Assembly: GCA_005885405.1 (NCBI GenBank)
Contig: VAYN01000012.1
Location: 138,553-202,552 of the forward strand
Direction of reading: 5' to 3'
From: Actinomycetota bacterium
GTDB lineage: Bacteria; Actinomycetota; Thermoleophilia; Solirubrobacterales; 70-9
Length of the DNA: 64,000 nucleotides
The position numbers and the translations under genes are program-made. Positions 32,143-42,595 of this stretch are shown here, piece after piece (the stretch's first letter is position 1; each line of letters begins with the position of its first letter). The notes under the pieces are model-generated. The model was not told where the DNA came from, searched no databases, and saw nothing but the letters and a program-made list of their open reading frames with translations.

Positions 32143-33347
32143 CAGTCTTTGTCCTCCTCGCCGGGGGCGACGTCGCCATCCGGCGCTTCCACCTGCTCCT
32201 CGTCGCCCTCCTGGACGTCACCCTGCGCGGCCGGGTTCGGCCGCGGCCCCTCCGCCTGCCCCGCGTAGGCGGCACCGGCCTCGGCCAACTCGCGCGCCGC
32301 CTCGGGCATGTGGCCCTCGTCCTCGCCGCGGTGCGGCTCGGGGCTGCGCTCGTCGACGGCGTACCAGCCGCCCGGCTCGGTCTGCGCGTAGAGGTTTTCG
32401 TACATCGTGTCGAGCGCGGGCTCGGGCGATTCTTCGGCGAACTTCACCGCTGCTTTGACCGTCTCCTCGGCCGCCTCGCGCGCCTGCACGACCTCGCGCT
32501 CGCCGAGCACGTCGGCCTCCCGACAGCGCCGGGCGAAACTCTCGATCGGGTCTTTCTCCTGCCACTCCTCGACCTCCTCGCGCTCGCGGTAGACCTCGGG
32601 GTCGGCGGCGGAGTGGCCTTTGTAGCGGTAGGTGAAGGCCTCGAGCAGGGTCGGCCGCTGCTCCTCGCGCGCCAGCCGGATCCCCTCGGCGACGCCCTCG
32701 CGGACCTCGGCGACGTCCATCCCGTCGATCCGCTCGCCGCTGATCCCGTAGCCCTCGGCCTTCTTCGAGAGGTCGGTCTGGGCCGAGTGGCGCTCGACCG
32801 AGGTCCCCATCCCGTAGAGGTTGTTCTCGACCAGAAAGAGGATCGGCAGCTTCCACAGAGCCGCCAGGTTCATCGTCTCGCCGAAATTGCCGGTGTTGGA
32901 GGCGCCGTCGCCGAACATGCAGACCGTGACCGCGTCTTCGCCCTTGTACTGGGAGGCGAGGGCGAGGCCGGCGGCGATCGGCAGGTTGCCGCCGACGATC
33001 CCGTAGCCGCCCATGAACCGCTTCTCGGCGTCGAAGATGTGCATGCTGCCGCCGCGGCCGCCGCTGGTCCCGTCGACGCGTCCGAACAGCTCCGCCATCA
33101 CCCGTTTCGGCTCGGTGCCGCGGGCGATCGCGTGCCCGTGGGTGCGGTACGTGCCGATCAGGAAGTCTTCGTCGCGCATCACCGAGGTGGTGCCGACGAT
33201 CGTCGCCTCCTCGCCGATCGCCAGGTGCAGGAAGCCGCCGGCGCGGGCTCGCTGGTACTGGCGCCCCGCCTCCTCCTCGAAGCGGCGGATCAGCGCCATC
33301 CGCGCAAGCAGCTCGTAACAGGTGGCGGCGTCAGGCAGATCTGCCAT
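32142..33347 (-). CDS. pdhA: Pyruvate dehydrogenase E1 component, alpha subunit
   Basis: The 401-aa protein has the thiamine-diphosphate motif GDGASNTGNFGETMNLAALWKLPILFLVENN (quoted in part as GDGASNTGNFGE and VENN), plus GGRGGSMHIFD, RYKGHSAADPE and YGIVGGNLPIAAGLA. The last ~65 residues are an acidic low-complexity extension (AAQGDVQEGDEEQVEAPDGD) beyond the usual end of E1-alpha. A SD-like AAGGTGAAAGG precedes the ATG. Cotranscribed with pdhB. No E2 acyltransferase gene is in the window. Confidence 0.92.
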   Translation of the reverse strand: MADLPDAATCYELLARMALIRRFEEEAGRQYQRARAGGFLHLAIGEEATIVGTTSVMRDEDFLIGTYRTHGHAIARGTEPKRVMAELFGRVDGTSGGRGGSMHIFDAEKRFMGGYGIVGGNLPIAAGLALASQYKGEDAVTVCMFGDGASNTGNFGETMNLAALWKLPILFLVENNLYGMGTSVERHSAQTDLSKKAEGYGISGERIDGMDVAEVREGVAEGIRLAREEQRPTLLEAFTYRYKGHSAADPEVYREREEVEEWQEKDPIESFARRCREADVLGEREVVQAREAAEETVKAAVKFAEESPEPALDTMYENLYAQTEPGGWYAVDERSPEPHRGEDEGHMPEAARELAEAGAAYAGQAEGPRPNPAAQGDVQEGDEEQVEAPDGDVAPGEEDKD

Positions 33348-33358
33348 CGCCTTTCACC

Positions 33359-33869
33359 TTAGCTGCGTGCTGCCGCCTCCACTGCGTCCTCGAGCCGGTC
33401 GTCGCCCCAGAAGACCTCACCGTCCACGACGACCGCCGGGACGCCTTCGACGCCGAGGTCGCCGGCACGGTCGGTCGCTTCCCGCAGCGCTCCCTTCACG
33501 CCTTCGGTTTCGACCGCTTTCAACAGCGCCCGCGGGTGCAGCTCGCAGGCGGCGCCGGCGATCATCACGTTGTCAACGTCGGTGAGATCGCGGCCGGCGG
33601 CGAAAGCCTGGCGGAAGCCGGCGAGGGAGAAGGAGACGGCGCGGCCGGTCTGCTTGGCAAAGGTCGCTGCCCGCATCGCCACCAGCGTGTTCCCGGGCCA
33701 CGGCTTCGGCCAGGCGAGCGGCGGCAGCCCGTACTCGGCGGCGCGCCGCTCGATCTCGGCGATCCCCTCCGCCCGCGCCGGCGTTTCCGACCACGAAGAG
33801 CCCGCTGATCCGCTCGGCGGAGAGGTACGCGTAGGGCGAGCCGAGGTCGTAGTAGAAGGTCGCGCGCAC
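33359..33869 (-). pseudogene. DsbA/HCCA-isomerase-like protein, internally deleted and frameshifted
   Basis: A GTG at 33869 opens RATFYYDLGSPYAYLSAERI, the N-terminal strand of DsbA-fold/2-hydroxychromene-2-carboxylate isomerases. The remainder lies in a different frame: SSWSETPARAEGIAEIERRAAEYG, WPKPWPGNTLVAMRAA, GVEGVPAVVVDGEVFWGDDRLEDA. About 25-30 residues between AERI and the SWSET segment seem missing, where family members have the first active-site helix region. The two frames overlap at about 33780-33810. The reading suggests a deletion that broke the gene, or a sequence error. Confidence 0.65.
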
Positions 33870-33926
33870 GGGGAGAATCTATGCGAACGGCTGCGCGCCG
33901 GCCGCAGTTGTGGCAGGCTGATCCCC

Positions 33927-35345
33927 GTGTCGTCCCGTTCGAAGGCCGTGCCGCTCGTCATTGCGCTCTTCGCGCTGCTGCTCTGCGCCGGCCCCGCCGC
34001 GGCGGAGACCTACACCGTCACCCGCACCGACGACCCGGTCCCGGGTGCCTGCGAACCGGCCGATTGCTCGCTGCGCGAGGCGCTGATGGCCGCCAACGGG
34101 ACGACGGCAGTAGACGACATCGTGGTCGTGCCGGCGAGCGCATCTCCCTACCTGCTCCAGTACGAAATGCTCTACCTGCCGATCTCCGACGAGGTGGAAG
34201 TGCGGGGTGCCGGGGCCGACAAGACCGTCGTCAAAGGGAACGGGGAAGAGTCGATCTTCGGCACCTTCTCGAACCGATCGGTTCTGTCGGGGCTGACGAT
34301 CGCGGGCGGTCAAGCGGCGATACAGAACAGCAGTGGCGAGTTGATCGTTCGCGGCGTCAGCATCGAAGGCAACAGATGGAACGGCGGCACCGCCGGCATC
34401 ATCAGCAACGGGCCGGTGACGGTCGAATCGAGCTTCCTTGGCTTCAACCGGACCGAAAACGTGTCCGGCGGCGTCATCTTCGCGAACGCGCCGGTGACCG
34501 TGGTCAACAGCACCATCGCCCACAACACCTCCGAAAAAGGTTTGGGGGCGATCAGCGGCAACTCGTCGGTGACGCTCGTCAACTCCGCGGTCGTCTCCAA
34601 CCGCTCCGAAGCGGCGTCGATGGCCGCGGTGGGAGGAACGCCGCTGACCGTCCGCAACAGCGTCTTCGCCGACAACCGCGACGCAGGCGGGCTCCTCAAC
34701 TGCATCTCGACCGGGCCGCTCACTTCCTTCGGCGGCAACGTCAGCGACGACGGCAGTTGCGGCGCTGGCGGCGGCGACAAGCCGAACGTCAACCCGCTGC
34801 TCGGCCCGCTCGAGCTGCACGGCGGTACTACCCGGGTCTTCAGCCTCCTCGCCGGCAGCCCGGCGATCGACGCGGCGCAGCAGTGCCCGGCGGTGGATCA
34901 GCGCGGCGTCCCGCGCCCCCAAGGGAGCCCCTGCGACAGCGGACCGTACGAGTTCGCTGCGCCTCCGTCCCCTCCGCCAGGGGACAGTGAGTTCGCCATG
35001 AAAGTCGGGAAGAAGCTGCGCTTGACCAAGAAAAGGGTTATTCGGGTCCCTCTTACCTGCCCCGCCTCCGAGGTGAGCCCGCCCTGTCGCGGCAGGGTGA
35101 GGATCGGCAACCTTCCCCTGCGCTTCGACGGCCCGCACACCTTGCAAATGCGATTTCTCTCCGCCCGGTTCTCAATCCCGGCGGGCAAGACGAAGGCGGT
35201 GGCAGTCAAGAGCCCCCGGTCCACCAGGATTCACCTGCCGACCGAGCGAGGGACGTGGAAGGTCCTTCTGCGGGTCGCCGCCGAAGACGCTGCCGGCAAC
35301 AAGTGGGAAGTTCGAAAAAAGCGGGCCCGGCTGATTCGCCGCTAA
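33927..35345 (+). CDS. Secreted beta-helix protein (choice-of-anchor-Q type)
   Basis: The GTG at 33927 yields 472 aa with a signal peptide (VPLVIALFALLLCAGPAAA). It then shows TYTVTRTDDPVPGACEPADCSLREALMAANG (first part of the family's N-terminal motif), beta-helix repeats with NGPVTVESSFLGFNRT / APVTVVNSTIAHNTS / NSSVTLVNSAVVSNRS, and the anchor motif LLAGSPAIDAAQQCPAVDQRGVPRP. A Lys/Arg-rich Ig-like end follows (LTKKRVIRVPLTCP). Extra codons in the track ORF run antisense to the pseudogene. Converges with lpdA, overlapping by 4 bp. Confidence 0.78.
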   Translation: MSSRSKAVPLVIALFALLLCAGPAAAETYTVTRTDDPVPGACEPADCSLREALMAANGTTAVDDIVVVPASASPYLLQYEMLYLPISDEVEVRGAGADKTVVKGNGEESIFGTFSNRSVLSGLTIAGGQAAIQNSSGELIVRGVSIEGNRWNGGTAGIISNGPVTVESSFLGFNRTENVSGGVIFANAPVTVVNSTIAHNTSEKGLGAISGNSSVTLVNSAVVSNRSEAASMAAVGGTPLTVRNSVFADNRDAGGLLNCISTGPLTSFGGNVSDDGSCGAGGGDKPNVNPLLGPLELHGGTTRVFSLLAGSPAIDAAQQCPAVDQRGVPRPQGSPCDSGPYEFAAPPSPPPGDSEFAMKVGKKLRLTKKRVIRVPLTCPASEVSPPCRGRVRIGNLPLRFDGPHTLQMRFLSARFSIPAGKTKAVAVKSPRSTRIHLPTERGTWKVLLRVAAEDAAGNKWEVRKKRARLIRR

Positions 35346-36712
35346 GCGTGAATCGCCCAGCCGTCGACGGCTCGAGCCGCGTCCAGCACAGCCTCGGAGA
35401 CCGTCGGGTGCGGATGCACGATCCGCGATAGCTCCTGATAGCCGCCCTCGAGCGCCTGGGTTGCGACCAGCTCGGCGATCATGTCGCAGGCGCGGTTGCC
35501 GACGATGTGGGCGCCGAGGACCTCGCCGTACTTGGCGTCGACGACGAGCTTGACGAGGCCGTCTTTGTCGTCGTAGACGACGCCCGCGCCCTCGCCGGCG
35601 ATTTTCTGCTTGCCGACCTTGACCTCGTGGCCGGCCTCTTTCGCCTGCGCCTCGGTGAGGCCGACGCTGGCGACCTGGGGGGCGCAGAAGGTGGCGCCGA
35701 CGATCAGGTTCTGGTCGACCGGGTGGGTCTCGACGCCGGCCGCGGTCTCGACCGCGATCACGCCCTCCTCGGAGGCCTTGTGGGCGAGCGCCTTCTGGTT
35801 GACGAGGTCGCCGATCGCGAAGACCTTCTGGTTGGTCGTCCGCTGGAACTCGTCGACCTTGATTTTGCGGCCGTTCTCCTCGAGCTCGACCCCTGCCTCC
35901 TCGAGACCGAGCCCCTCGACGTCGGGAGCGCGGCCGCCGGCGACGCAGAGGTAGTCGACCTCGGCGCTCTGGTCGCCGTAGGTGAACTTCACCGAGCTCT
36001 CTCCGGCCTCGACGTTCTCGACGGGCGCCCCGGTCGAGATATCGATCCCCTGTTTCTTGAAGACGCGTTCGACGACTTTGGCGATGTCCTTGTCCTCGGC
36101 CGGGAGGATCTGGTCGAGCATCTCGATCAGCAGGACCTCGGTGCCGAAGCGGGCGTAGGCGGAGGCGAGCTCGGCGCCGGATGCGCCGGCGCCGACGACG
36201 GCGATCTTGTTCGGGCGCTCGGGCAGCGACCAGGCGCCCCAGGTTTCGAGGACGCGGCCGCCGAACTCGACGCCGGGGATCGGCAGCGCCACCGAGCCGG
36301 TCGCGAGCGTCACCGCCTTCGCCTCGTAGGTCTCGTCGCCGACCTTGACGTTGCCCTCGGCGGTGAGGGAGGCGTCGCCGTGGACGAACTCGATCTTGTT
36401 TTTCTTCCACAGCCCTTCGACGCCGCCGGAAAGAGCTGCCGAGACGTCCTCGCGCCTCTTATGTAGAGCGCCCCAGTCGAGCTGGACGTCGTTGCCGACG
36501 ACGCCGAGCTCGGCGCTCGACTGCGCCTCGTGGAAGATCTCCGCCGTCCGCAGCACCGTCTTCGCCGGGATGCAGGCGTAGTTGAGGCAGCGGCCGCCGG
36601 CTTTGTCGCGCTCGACAACAGCGGTCTTCTGGCCCAGCTGCGCGGCGCGGATCGCGGCGACGTAGCCGCCCGGGCCCCCGCCGATGACGATCTGGTCGAA
36701 GGAATCGGCCAT
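35342..36712 (-). CDS. lpdA: Dihydrolipoyl dehydrogenase
   Basis: The 456-aa flavoprotein reoxidises the lipoamide of 2-oxo-acid dehydrogenases. It has FAD-binding IVIGGGPGGYVAAIRAAQLG, the redox disulfide GGRCLNYACIPAK (C-x4-C; most homologues have LNVGCIPSK), NAD-binding VVGAGASGAELA, FAIGDLV and the C-terminal dimer-interface HPHPTVSEA. It likely serves the neighbouring pyruvate dehydrogenase. TAGGCT lies 8 nt before the ATG, pointing to its own leaderless promoter. Confidence 0.95.
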   Translation of the reverse strand: MADSFDQIVIGGGPGGYVAAIRAAQLGQKTAVVERDKAGGRCLNYACIPAKTVLRTAEIFHEAQSSAELGVVGNDVQLDWGALHKRREDVSAALSGGVEGLWKKNKIEFVHGDASLTAEGNVKVGDETYEAKAVTLATGSVALPIPGVEFGGRVLETWGAWSLPERPNKIAVVGAGASGAELASAYARFGTEVLLIEMLDQILPAEDKDIAKVVERVFKKQGIDISTGAPVENVEAGESSVKFTYGDQSAEVDYLCVAGGRAPDVEGLGLEEAGVELEENGRKIKVDEFQRTTNQKVFAIGDLVNQKALAHKASEEGVIAVETAAGVETHPVDQNLIVGATFCAPQVASVGLTEAQAKEAGHEVKVGKQKIAGEGAGVVYDDKDGLVKLVVDAKYGEVLGAHIVGNRACDMIAELVATQALEGGYQELSRIVHPHPTVSEAVLDAARAVDGWAIHA

Positions 36713-36720
36713 GCCTCGTG

Positions 36721-36726
36721 AGCCTA
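36721..36726 (-). promoter_or_regulatory. Putative -10 for lpdA
   Basis: TAGGCT (minus strand) stands 8 nt before the lpdA ATG, as seen before other genes here; no Shine-Dalgarno sequence is evident. Confidence 0.35.
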
Positions 36727-36754
36727 TAGAAGGTGGGGCTCGGGCATTTTCCGC

Positions 36755-37156
36755 TTAGCCCTTCTTCTGTCCCGGCATCCGACCGGCCAGCCGGGACAGC
36801 GGCCCAACCGCCCCCTGCAGCGTCTCGACGCTGCCGTTGAGTCCGTCGATCCCGGTCAGGATCCGCTCCATCAGCTCGCTGAGCCGGGCGAGGCTCTGGT
36901 CCATCCGGTCGATGCCGTTGTCGACCCGGTCCAACGTCTCCGGCAGGGCGCCGATCCTTTTCATGTCCTCGCGCATCTCCGGCAGCACGTCGGTGGCGGT
37001 GGCGACGCGGTCGAGCGCCTCGGCGACCTGCTCCAGCGCCGCCGTGTGCTCCTTCATCGCCCGCGTGTTGTCAGCGATCTCGGGCAGCCGGCGGAGCGCC
37101 GCGACGGCGTCGCTGGGCAAGGAGGCGAAGCCGCCGAGGGAGGGCAGGTTCGCCAT
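36755..37156 (-). CDS. Coiled-coil protein of unknown function
   Basis: The ATG at 37156 (MANLPSLGGFASLPSDAV) gives 133 aa. Almost the whole chain is heptad-rich helix (ALRRLPEIADNTRAMKEHTAALEQ; LPETLDRVDNGIDRMDQSLARLSELMERI), ending GRMPGQKKG. The start lies 3 nt after the stop of the 37159 membrane protein, so the two are likely co-translated. No function recognised. Confidence 0.65.
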   Translation of the reverse strand: MANLPSLGGFASLPSDAVAALRRLPEIADNTRAMKEHTAALEQVAEALDRVATATDVLPEMREDMKRIGALPETLDRVDNGIDRMDQSLARLSELMERILTGIDGLNGSVETLQGAVGPLSRLAGRMPGQKKG

Positions 37157-37158
37157 CC

Positions 37159-37668
37159 CTATTCCCGCGGCTCGCGGGTCGGCATCTGAATCCGGGCCAT
37201 TGCCTTGACCATGAAGTAGAAGAAGGTCCCGGCGACGGCGAGGAGGGCGAGCGTGCCGAGAATCTGGCCGACGCTGGAGGCGCCGACGACGAGTCCGAAG
37301 AAGGCGCTGAAGAGGATGACGACGAGGATCAGCTGGAAACCGAGGACCGCCCAGTAGCGGGCGTGCCACATCCCCCAGGCCATCATCCCCATGATCACGG
37401 CAGGGGCGACGACCTGCGGCAGCCGCGGCTGTTCGCCGTTGACCTCGACCCCGGCGGCGTAGCCGATGACGATCGAGAGCGAGATCAGCGCCGCGACGAC
37501 GGCGCCGACCGTGACCACGGTCGGGCGCTCGCCCTCCGCCAGTGGCTCGAGCGCTTCCCGCGCTTCCTGGTTTCGCTGCTCGGCCTTGGCGTAGCCGCGG
37601 GTCATCGGGTTCGCCTTGGGCCCGCCGCCGGCACCCCGCTGCTTGCGCTTGAGCTTCTCGTCAGGCAT
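37159..37668 (-). CDS. Small integral membrane protein
   Basis: The 169-aa protein has a basic N-terminus (KLKRKQRGAGGG) and four hydrophobic segments (VVTVGAVVAALISLSIVIGY; VVAPAVIMGMMAWGMW; YWAVLGFQLILVVILFSAFFG; ILGTLALLAVAGTFFYFM). Seen as a conserved neighbour of the coiled-coil gene; function unknown. It lies 8 nt downstream of thiE on the same strand. Confidence 0.7.
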   Translation of the reverse strand: MPDEKLKRKQRGAGGGPKANPMTRGYAKAEQRNQEAREALEPLAEGERPTVVTVGAVVAALISLSIVIGYAAGVEVNGEQPRLPQVVAPAVIMGMMAWGMWHARYWAVLGFQLILVVILFSAFFGLVVGASSVGQILGTLALLAVAGTFFYFMVKAMARIQMPTREPRE

Positions 37669-37676
37669 CGCACACC

Positions 37677-38363
37677 TCAGCCACCGGGGGCGACGCCCTT
37701 CTCGGTCTTGGCGAAGGACTGGCGCAGCTCGGTCGCCGCCGCTGCCGGGTCGGCAGCATCGCGGATAGCCCGCACCACGCAGAGGCGCTCGGCGCCGGCC
37801 TTGACGACCTGCTCGGCGTTGCCGGTGTCGATGCCGCCGATCGCGAAGAACGGGTGCGGCGCGTTCGCCGCGGCGTGCTCGATCAGCTCCGTCCCGACCC
37901 CGGGCCGGCCCTCTTTCGTCGGCGTCTCCCAGACCGGCCCGACGCTGACGTAGTCGACGGGGCGGCCGGCGCTGGCGGCGAGCTGCTCGGTGGAGTGGGT
38001 CGAGAGGCCGACGATCGCGTCGGGCCCGAGCAGCTCCCGCGCCTGCTCAGCGCTGACGTCGTCCTGGCCGACGTGGACGCCGTCGGCGTCGCAGATCCGC
38101 GCCAGCTCCGGGTCGTCGTTGAGGATGAAGAGGGCGCTGAAGGTGTCGGCGACGCGGCGGAAGGTGCCCGCGGCGCGTTCAATCTCCGCCCGGCCTGCCT
38201 CCTTCTCGCGCAGCTGGACGATGTCGGCGCCGCCGGTCAGCGCCGCCCGCAGCAGCCCTTCCAGGTCGGTCTGGGGGCGGGCGTCGCAGACGAAGTAGAG
38301 GCGGGCGGTTCGCAGGCGCTCGCGGCGCAGCGGGCCGTCGCCCTCGGGCAGGGACAGGCTCAT
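37677..38363 (-). CDS. thiE: Thiamine-phosphate synthase
   Basis: The 228-aa protein couples HMP-pyrophosphate with thiazole phosphate. TIM-barrel signatures are VQLREK (QLREK), FILNDDPELARICDADGVHVGQDD, SVGPVWETPTKEG and AIGGIDTGNAEQVVKAGAERLCVVRAI. It is transcribed away from the riboswitch-led thiO-thiSG genes across about 130 bp, and has no riboswitch of its own that I can see. Confidence 0.95.
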   Translation of the reverse strand: MSLSLPEGDGPLRRERLRTARLYFVCDARPQTDLEGLLRAALTGGADIVQLREKEAGRAEIERAAGTFRRVADTFSALFILNDDPELARICDADGVHVGQDDVSAEQARELLGPDAIVGLSTHSTEQLAASAGRPVDYVSVGPVWETPTKEGRPGVGTELIEHAAANAPHPFFAIGGIDTGNAEQVVKAGAERLCVVRAIRDAADPAAAATELRQSFAKTEKGVAPGG

Positions 38364-38402
38364 GCCTTGATTATGGAGGGGCGAGCGCGGCGGAGGGGTA
38401 GC

Positions 38403-38497
38403 ATCGGTGGAGTACGGGAGCCCGAGAGGGCTGAGAGGGTGGCACCGAGGTCACCGACCGTTGGACCTGATCCGGGTAATGCCGGCGGAGGCAAGGC
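38403..38497 (+). promoter_or_regulatory. TPP riboswitch
   Basis: Conserved TPP aptamer blocks appear in order: GGGAGCCC and GGGCTGAGAG, then ACCTGATCCGGGTAATGCC and GGCGGAGGCA. The GGAGG at 38487-38491, within the aptamer's 3' conserved strand, is also the Shine-Dalgarno for the TTG start at 38498 (6-nt spacing). Ligand binding should therefore hide the ribosome site, giving translational repression of thiO and the coupled thiSG. Confidence 0.95.
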
Positions 38498-40665
<2,168 letters not shown>

Positions 40666-40691
40666 CCGCTCCCGTCTACCATGGGCACTTC

Positions 40692-40765
40692 GCCCCTGTA
40701 GCTCAGCTGGTTAGAGCGGCGGCCTTTTAAGCCGCGCGGCGCGGGTTCGAGTCCCGCCGGGGGCA
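40692..40765 (+). tRNA. tRNA-Lys (anticodon TTT)
   Basis: The 74-nt sequence GCCCCTGTAGCTCAG... has anticodon arm GCGGC-CTTTTAA-GCCGC (TTT at 34-36), T arm GCGGGTTCGAGTCCCGC and a fully paired acceptor (GCCCCTG/CGGGGGC) with discriminator A. CCA is not encoded. Accessory-looking genes lie directly downstream. Confidence 0.94.
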
Positions 40766-40934
40766 TTGTGAGGAGATCGATTCAGGTCTTGAGCTCGTAG
40801 ATAAAGTGGCGGCTCCTAGCCGCCTCGGACCTCCTACATGCAACAGCGCCGGGGTGGGGCATTCGGGGCTGGTAGCGGCCACTGGCTGCGATCGGCTTCC
40901 ATTTGCTTAGGAAAAATCTACTAGTCTCGACAGA

Positions 40935-41573
40935 ATGGTGCTCGGGACTCTCGAGACGGTCAAGACCTTTAGCGATATCGCCTCGAATGTCGCCACGATC
41001 ACGGCGATCGTGATAGGCGGGATCTGGAGTTACCGGAGCTTCTTCAGAGAACGGGTCCACTGGCCGAAGGCAACCGTCGAGCTGGTGATGTCACATCGCG
41101 AGTTGACGTCGGAGTGGTCGCTGTTGAACGTCAAGGTCAAGGTCCACAACACCGGCAAAGGACTGATGAAGTTGACCTCCTTGCGAGTCGACGTTTACCA
41201 AGTTCTGCCGCTGACGGAGGAGAAACACAAGGAACTCGTGGATCAGACCCTCAAACCGAAGGATGGTGTGGGGGCCAAGTGGCAGCCGCTCCAGCAGGCG
41301 ATGGCACGATGGGGTCAGAACAGCCAAAAGTGCGAGCCCGAGCTCGAGCCCGATGAGAACGAAGAGTTCGGTAACGACTTCATCGTCCCTGCCGTCTTAG
41401 AGACGGTATACGTCTACGTCTACATCGCCAACGAGGCAAAGCGGAGCCGTAGAAACCTAGGCTGGACGGTCACCAGCTATTACGACCTCAAAGGTAAGGC
41501 CGGGGGCGAGTCGGCAGTCAACGTAATTGCCGGCGAGCCAGCGGTTAACGTGGTTGCAAAGGAGGCGGCATGA
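40935..41573 (+). CDS. Membrane-anchored unknown protein
   Basis: The 212-aa protein has one N-terminal hydrophobic helix (IASNVATITAIVIGGIWSY) and a cytosolic or extracellular beta-rich domain (LLNVKVKVHNTGKGLMKLTSLRVDVYQV ... TVYVYVYIANEAKRSRRNLGWTVTSYYDL). Composition is lower in GC than its neighbours, as with recently acquired genes. A TAGTCT box 7 nt before the ATG suggests a leaderless mRNA. It overlaps the next start by 4 bp. No family recognised. Confidence 0.65.
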   Translation: MVLGTLETVKTFSDIASNVATITAIVIGGIWSYRSFFRERVHWPKATVELVMSHRELTSEWSLLNVKVKVHNTGKGLMKLTSLRVDVYQVLPLTEEKHKELVDQTLKPKDGVGAKWQPLQQAMARWGQNSQKCEPELEPDENEEFGNDFIVPAVLETVYVYVYIANEAKRSRRNLGWTVTSYYDLKGKAGGESAVNVIAGEPAVNVVAKEAA

Positions 41574-41770
41574 GCGAGAACCAGCGCGAGGAGCCGGACG
41601 ACCAGCGGCGCCGCAAGAAGATCCAGCGCCGATTGAAGAGAAGCTTCCTGCGGCGGAAGAGGATGCAGCAACCCCAGGAGCCGGACCCGTTTGGAGAGGA
41701 AGCAGCGGCGGAGGCTGCGGCTGAGTACCAGCGGGAGCCGGAGGACGATCCGTTCAAGCAGGGCGCTTAA
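41570..41770 (+). CDS. Small highly charged protein
   Basis: The 66-aa frame starts at an ATG overlapping the preceding stop. Its first half is strongly basic (QRRRKKIQRRLKRSFLRRKRMQQ) and the second acidic (FGEEAAAEAAAEYQREPEDDPF). It may bind nucleic acid or the membrane protein's tail; nothing specific can be said. Coupling to the upstream gene supports it being real. Confidence 0.5.
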   Translation: MSENQREEPDDQRRRKKIQRRLKRSFLRRKRMQQPQEPDPFGEEAAAEAAAEYQREPEDDPFKQGA

Positions 41771-41866
41771 CCGGCGCCACGATCATCTTCGGCCGGCCGG
41801 GAAGTTGGTCACGCCGATAGTTCCTCGAGCTCTGGTCTCGCGCCCGGTCTGTTCTACTTTTGAGCG

Positions 41867-42595
41867 ATGGCAGGCGGGGACGGAGCAAACGGCAATGGGG
41901 GTCGCCACGACCGGCACCTGCTGCGTGTCCCGGCTGACAAGGAGAGTGACGACGAGCGCCGCCTCGACCGCATCCACAAAGAGGTCGAAGGCGCCTTCCG
42001 GGCGTTGCGGGACATCGACGAAGGGGTCTCCATCTTCGGCTCGGCCCGGGTCGAGGAGGGCCACCGCTGGTACGAGCTCGCCCGCGAGACCGCGGCCTGC
42101 CTCACCCATCACGGCTACACCGTCATCACCGGCGGCGGCCCGGGGTTGATGGAGGCGGCCAACCGCGGTGCTTCAGAGGCCGGCGGCCTCTCGGTCGGGC
42201 TCAACATCGAACTCCCGCACGAGCAGGCGATCAACCCCTACGTCAACCGCCAGTACGAATTCCACTACTTCTTCGCCCGCAAGCTGATGTTCGTCCGCTT
42301 CGCCCGCGCCTTCGTGATGATGCCCGGCGGCTTCGGCACCCTCGACGAGATGTTCGAGTCCCTGACCCTGATCCAGACCCACCGCATCCAGGCCTTCCCG
42401 ACGATCCTCGTCGACTCCGAGTTCTGGGACCCGCTGCTGGAGTGGATCGACCGCGGCCTCGAGGACCACGGCCTGATCTCACCGGGGGACAAAGAGCTCT
42501 TGGTCGTCGCCGACGAGCCCGAGCAGGTCTGCAAGCACGTGATGCGCGCGAGCGAAGTGCAGCGCCAGCAGAGCGAACAGGCCGCTCAGGCCTAA
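41867..42595 (+). CDS. LOG-family protein (TIGR00730-like)
   Basis: The 242-aa protein has the Rossmann-type LOG fold. VSIFGSARVEEGH, VITGGGPGLMEAANRGASEAGG, and MPGGFGTLDEMFE (PGGxGTxxE, the nucleotide/catalytic motif) are visible. Family members are often mis-called lysine decarboxylases; tested ones hydrolyse cytokinin riboside 5'-monophosphates or other nucleotides. A TACTTT box 6 nt before the ATG points to leaderless expression. It converges with the 42592 gene, overlapping 4 bp. Confidence 0.88.
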   Translation: MAGGDGANGNGGRHDRHLLRVPADKESDDERRLDRIHKEVEGAFRALRDIDEGVSIFGSARVEEGHRWYELARETAACLTHHGYTVITGGGPGLMEAANRGASEAGGLSVGLNIELPHEQAINPYVNRQYEFHYFFARKLMFVRFARAFVMMPGGFGTLDEMFESLTLIQTHRIQAFPTILVDSEFWDPLLEWIDRGLEDHGLISPGDKELLVVADEPEQVCKHVMRASEVQRQQSEQAAQA

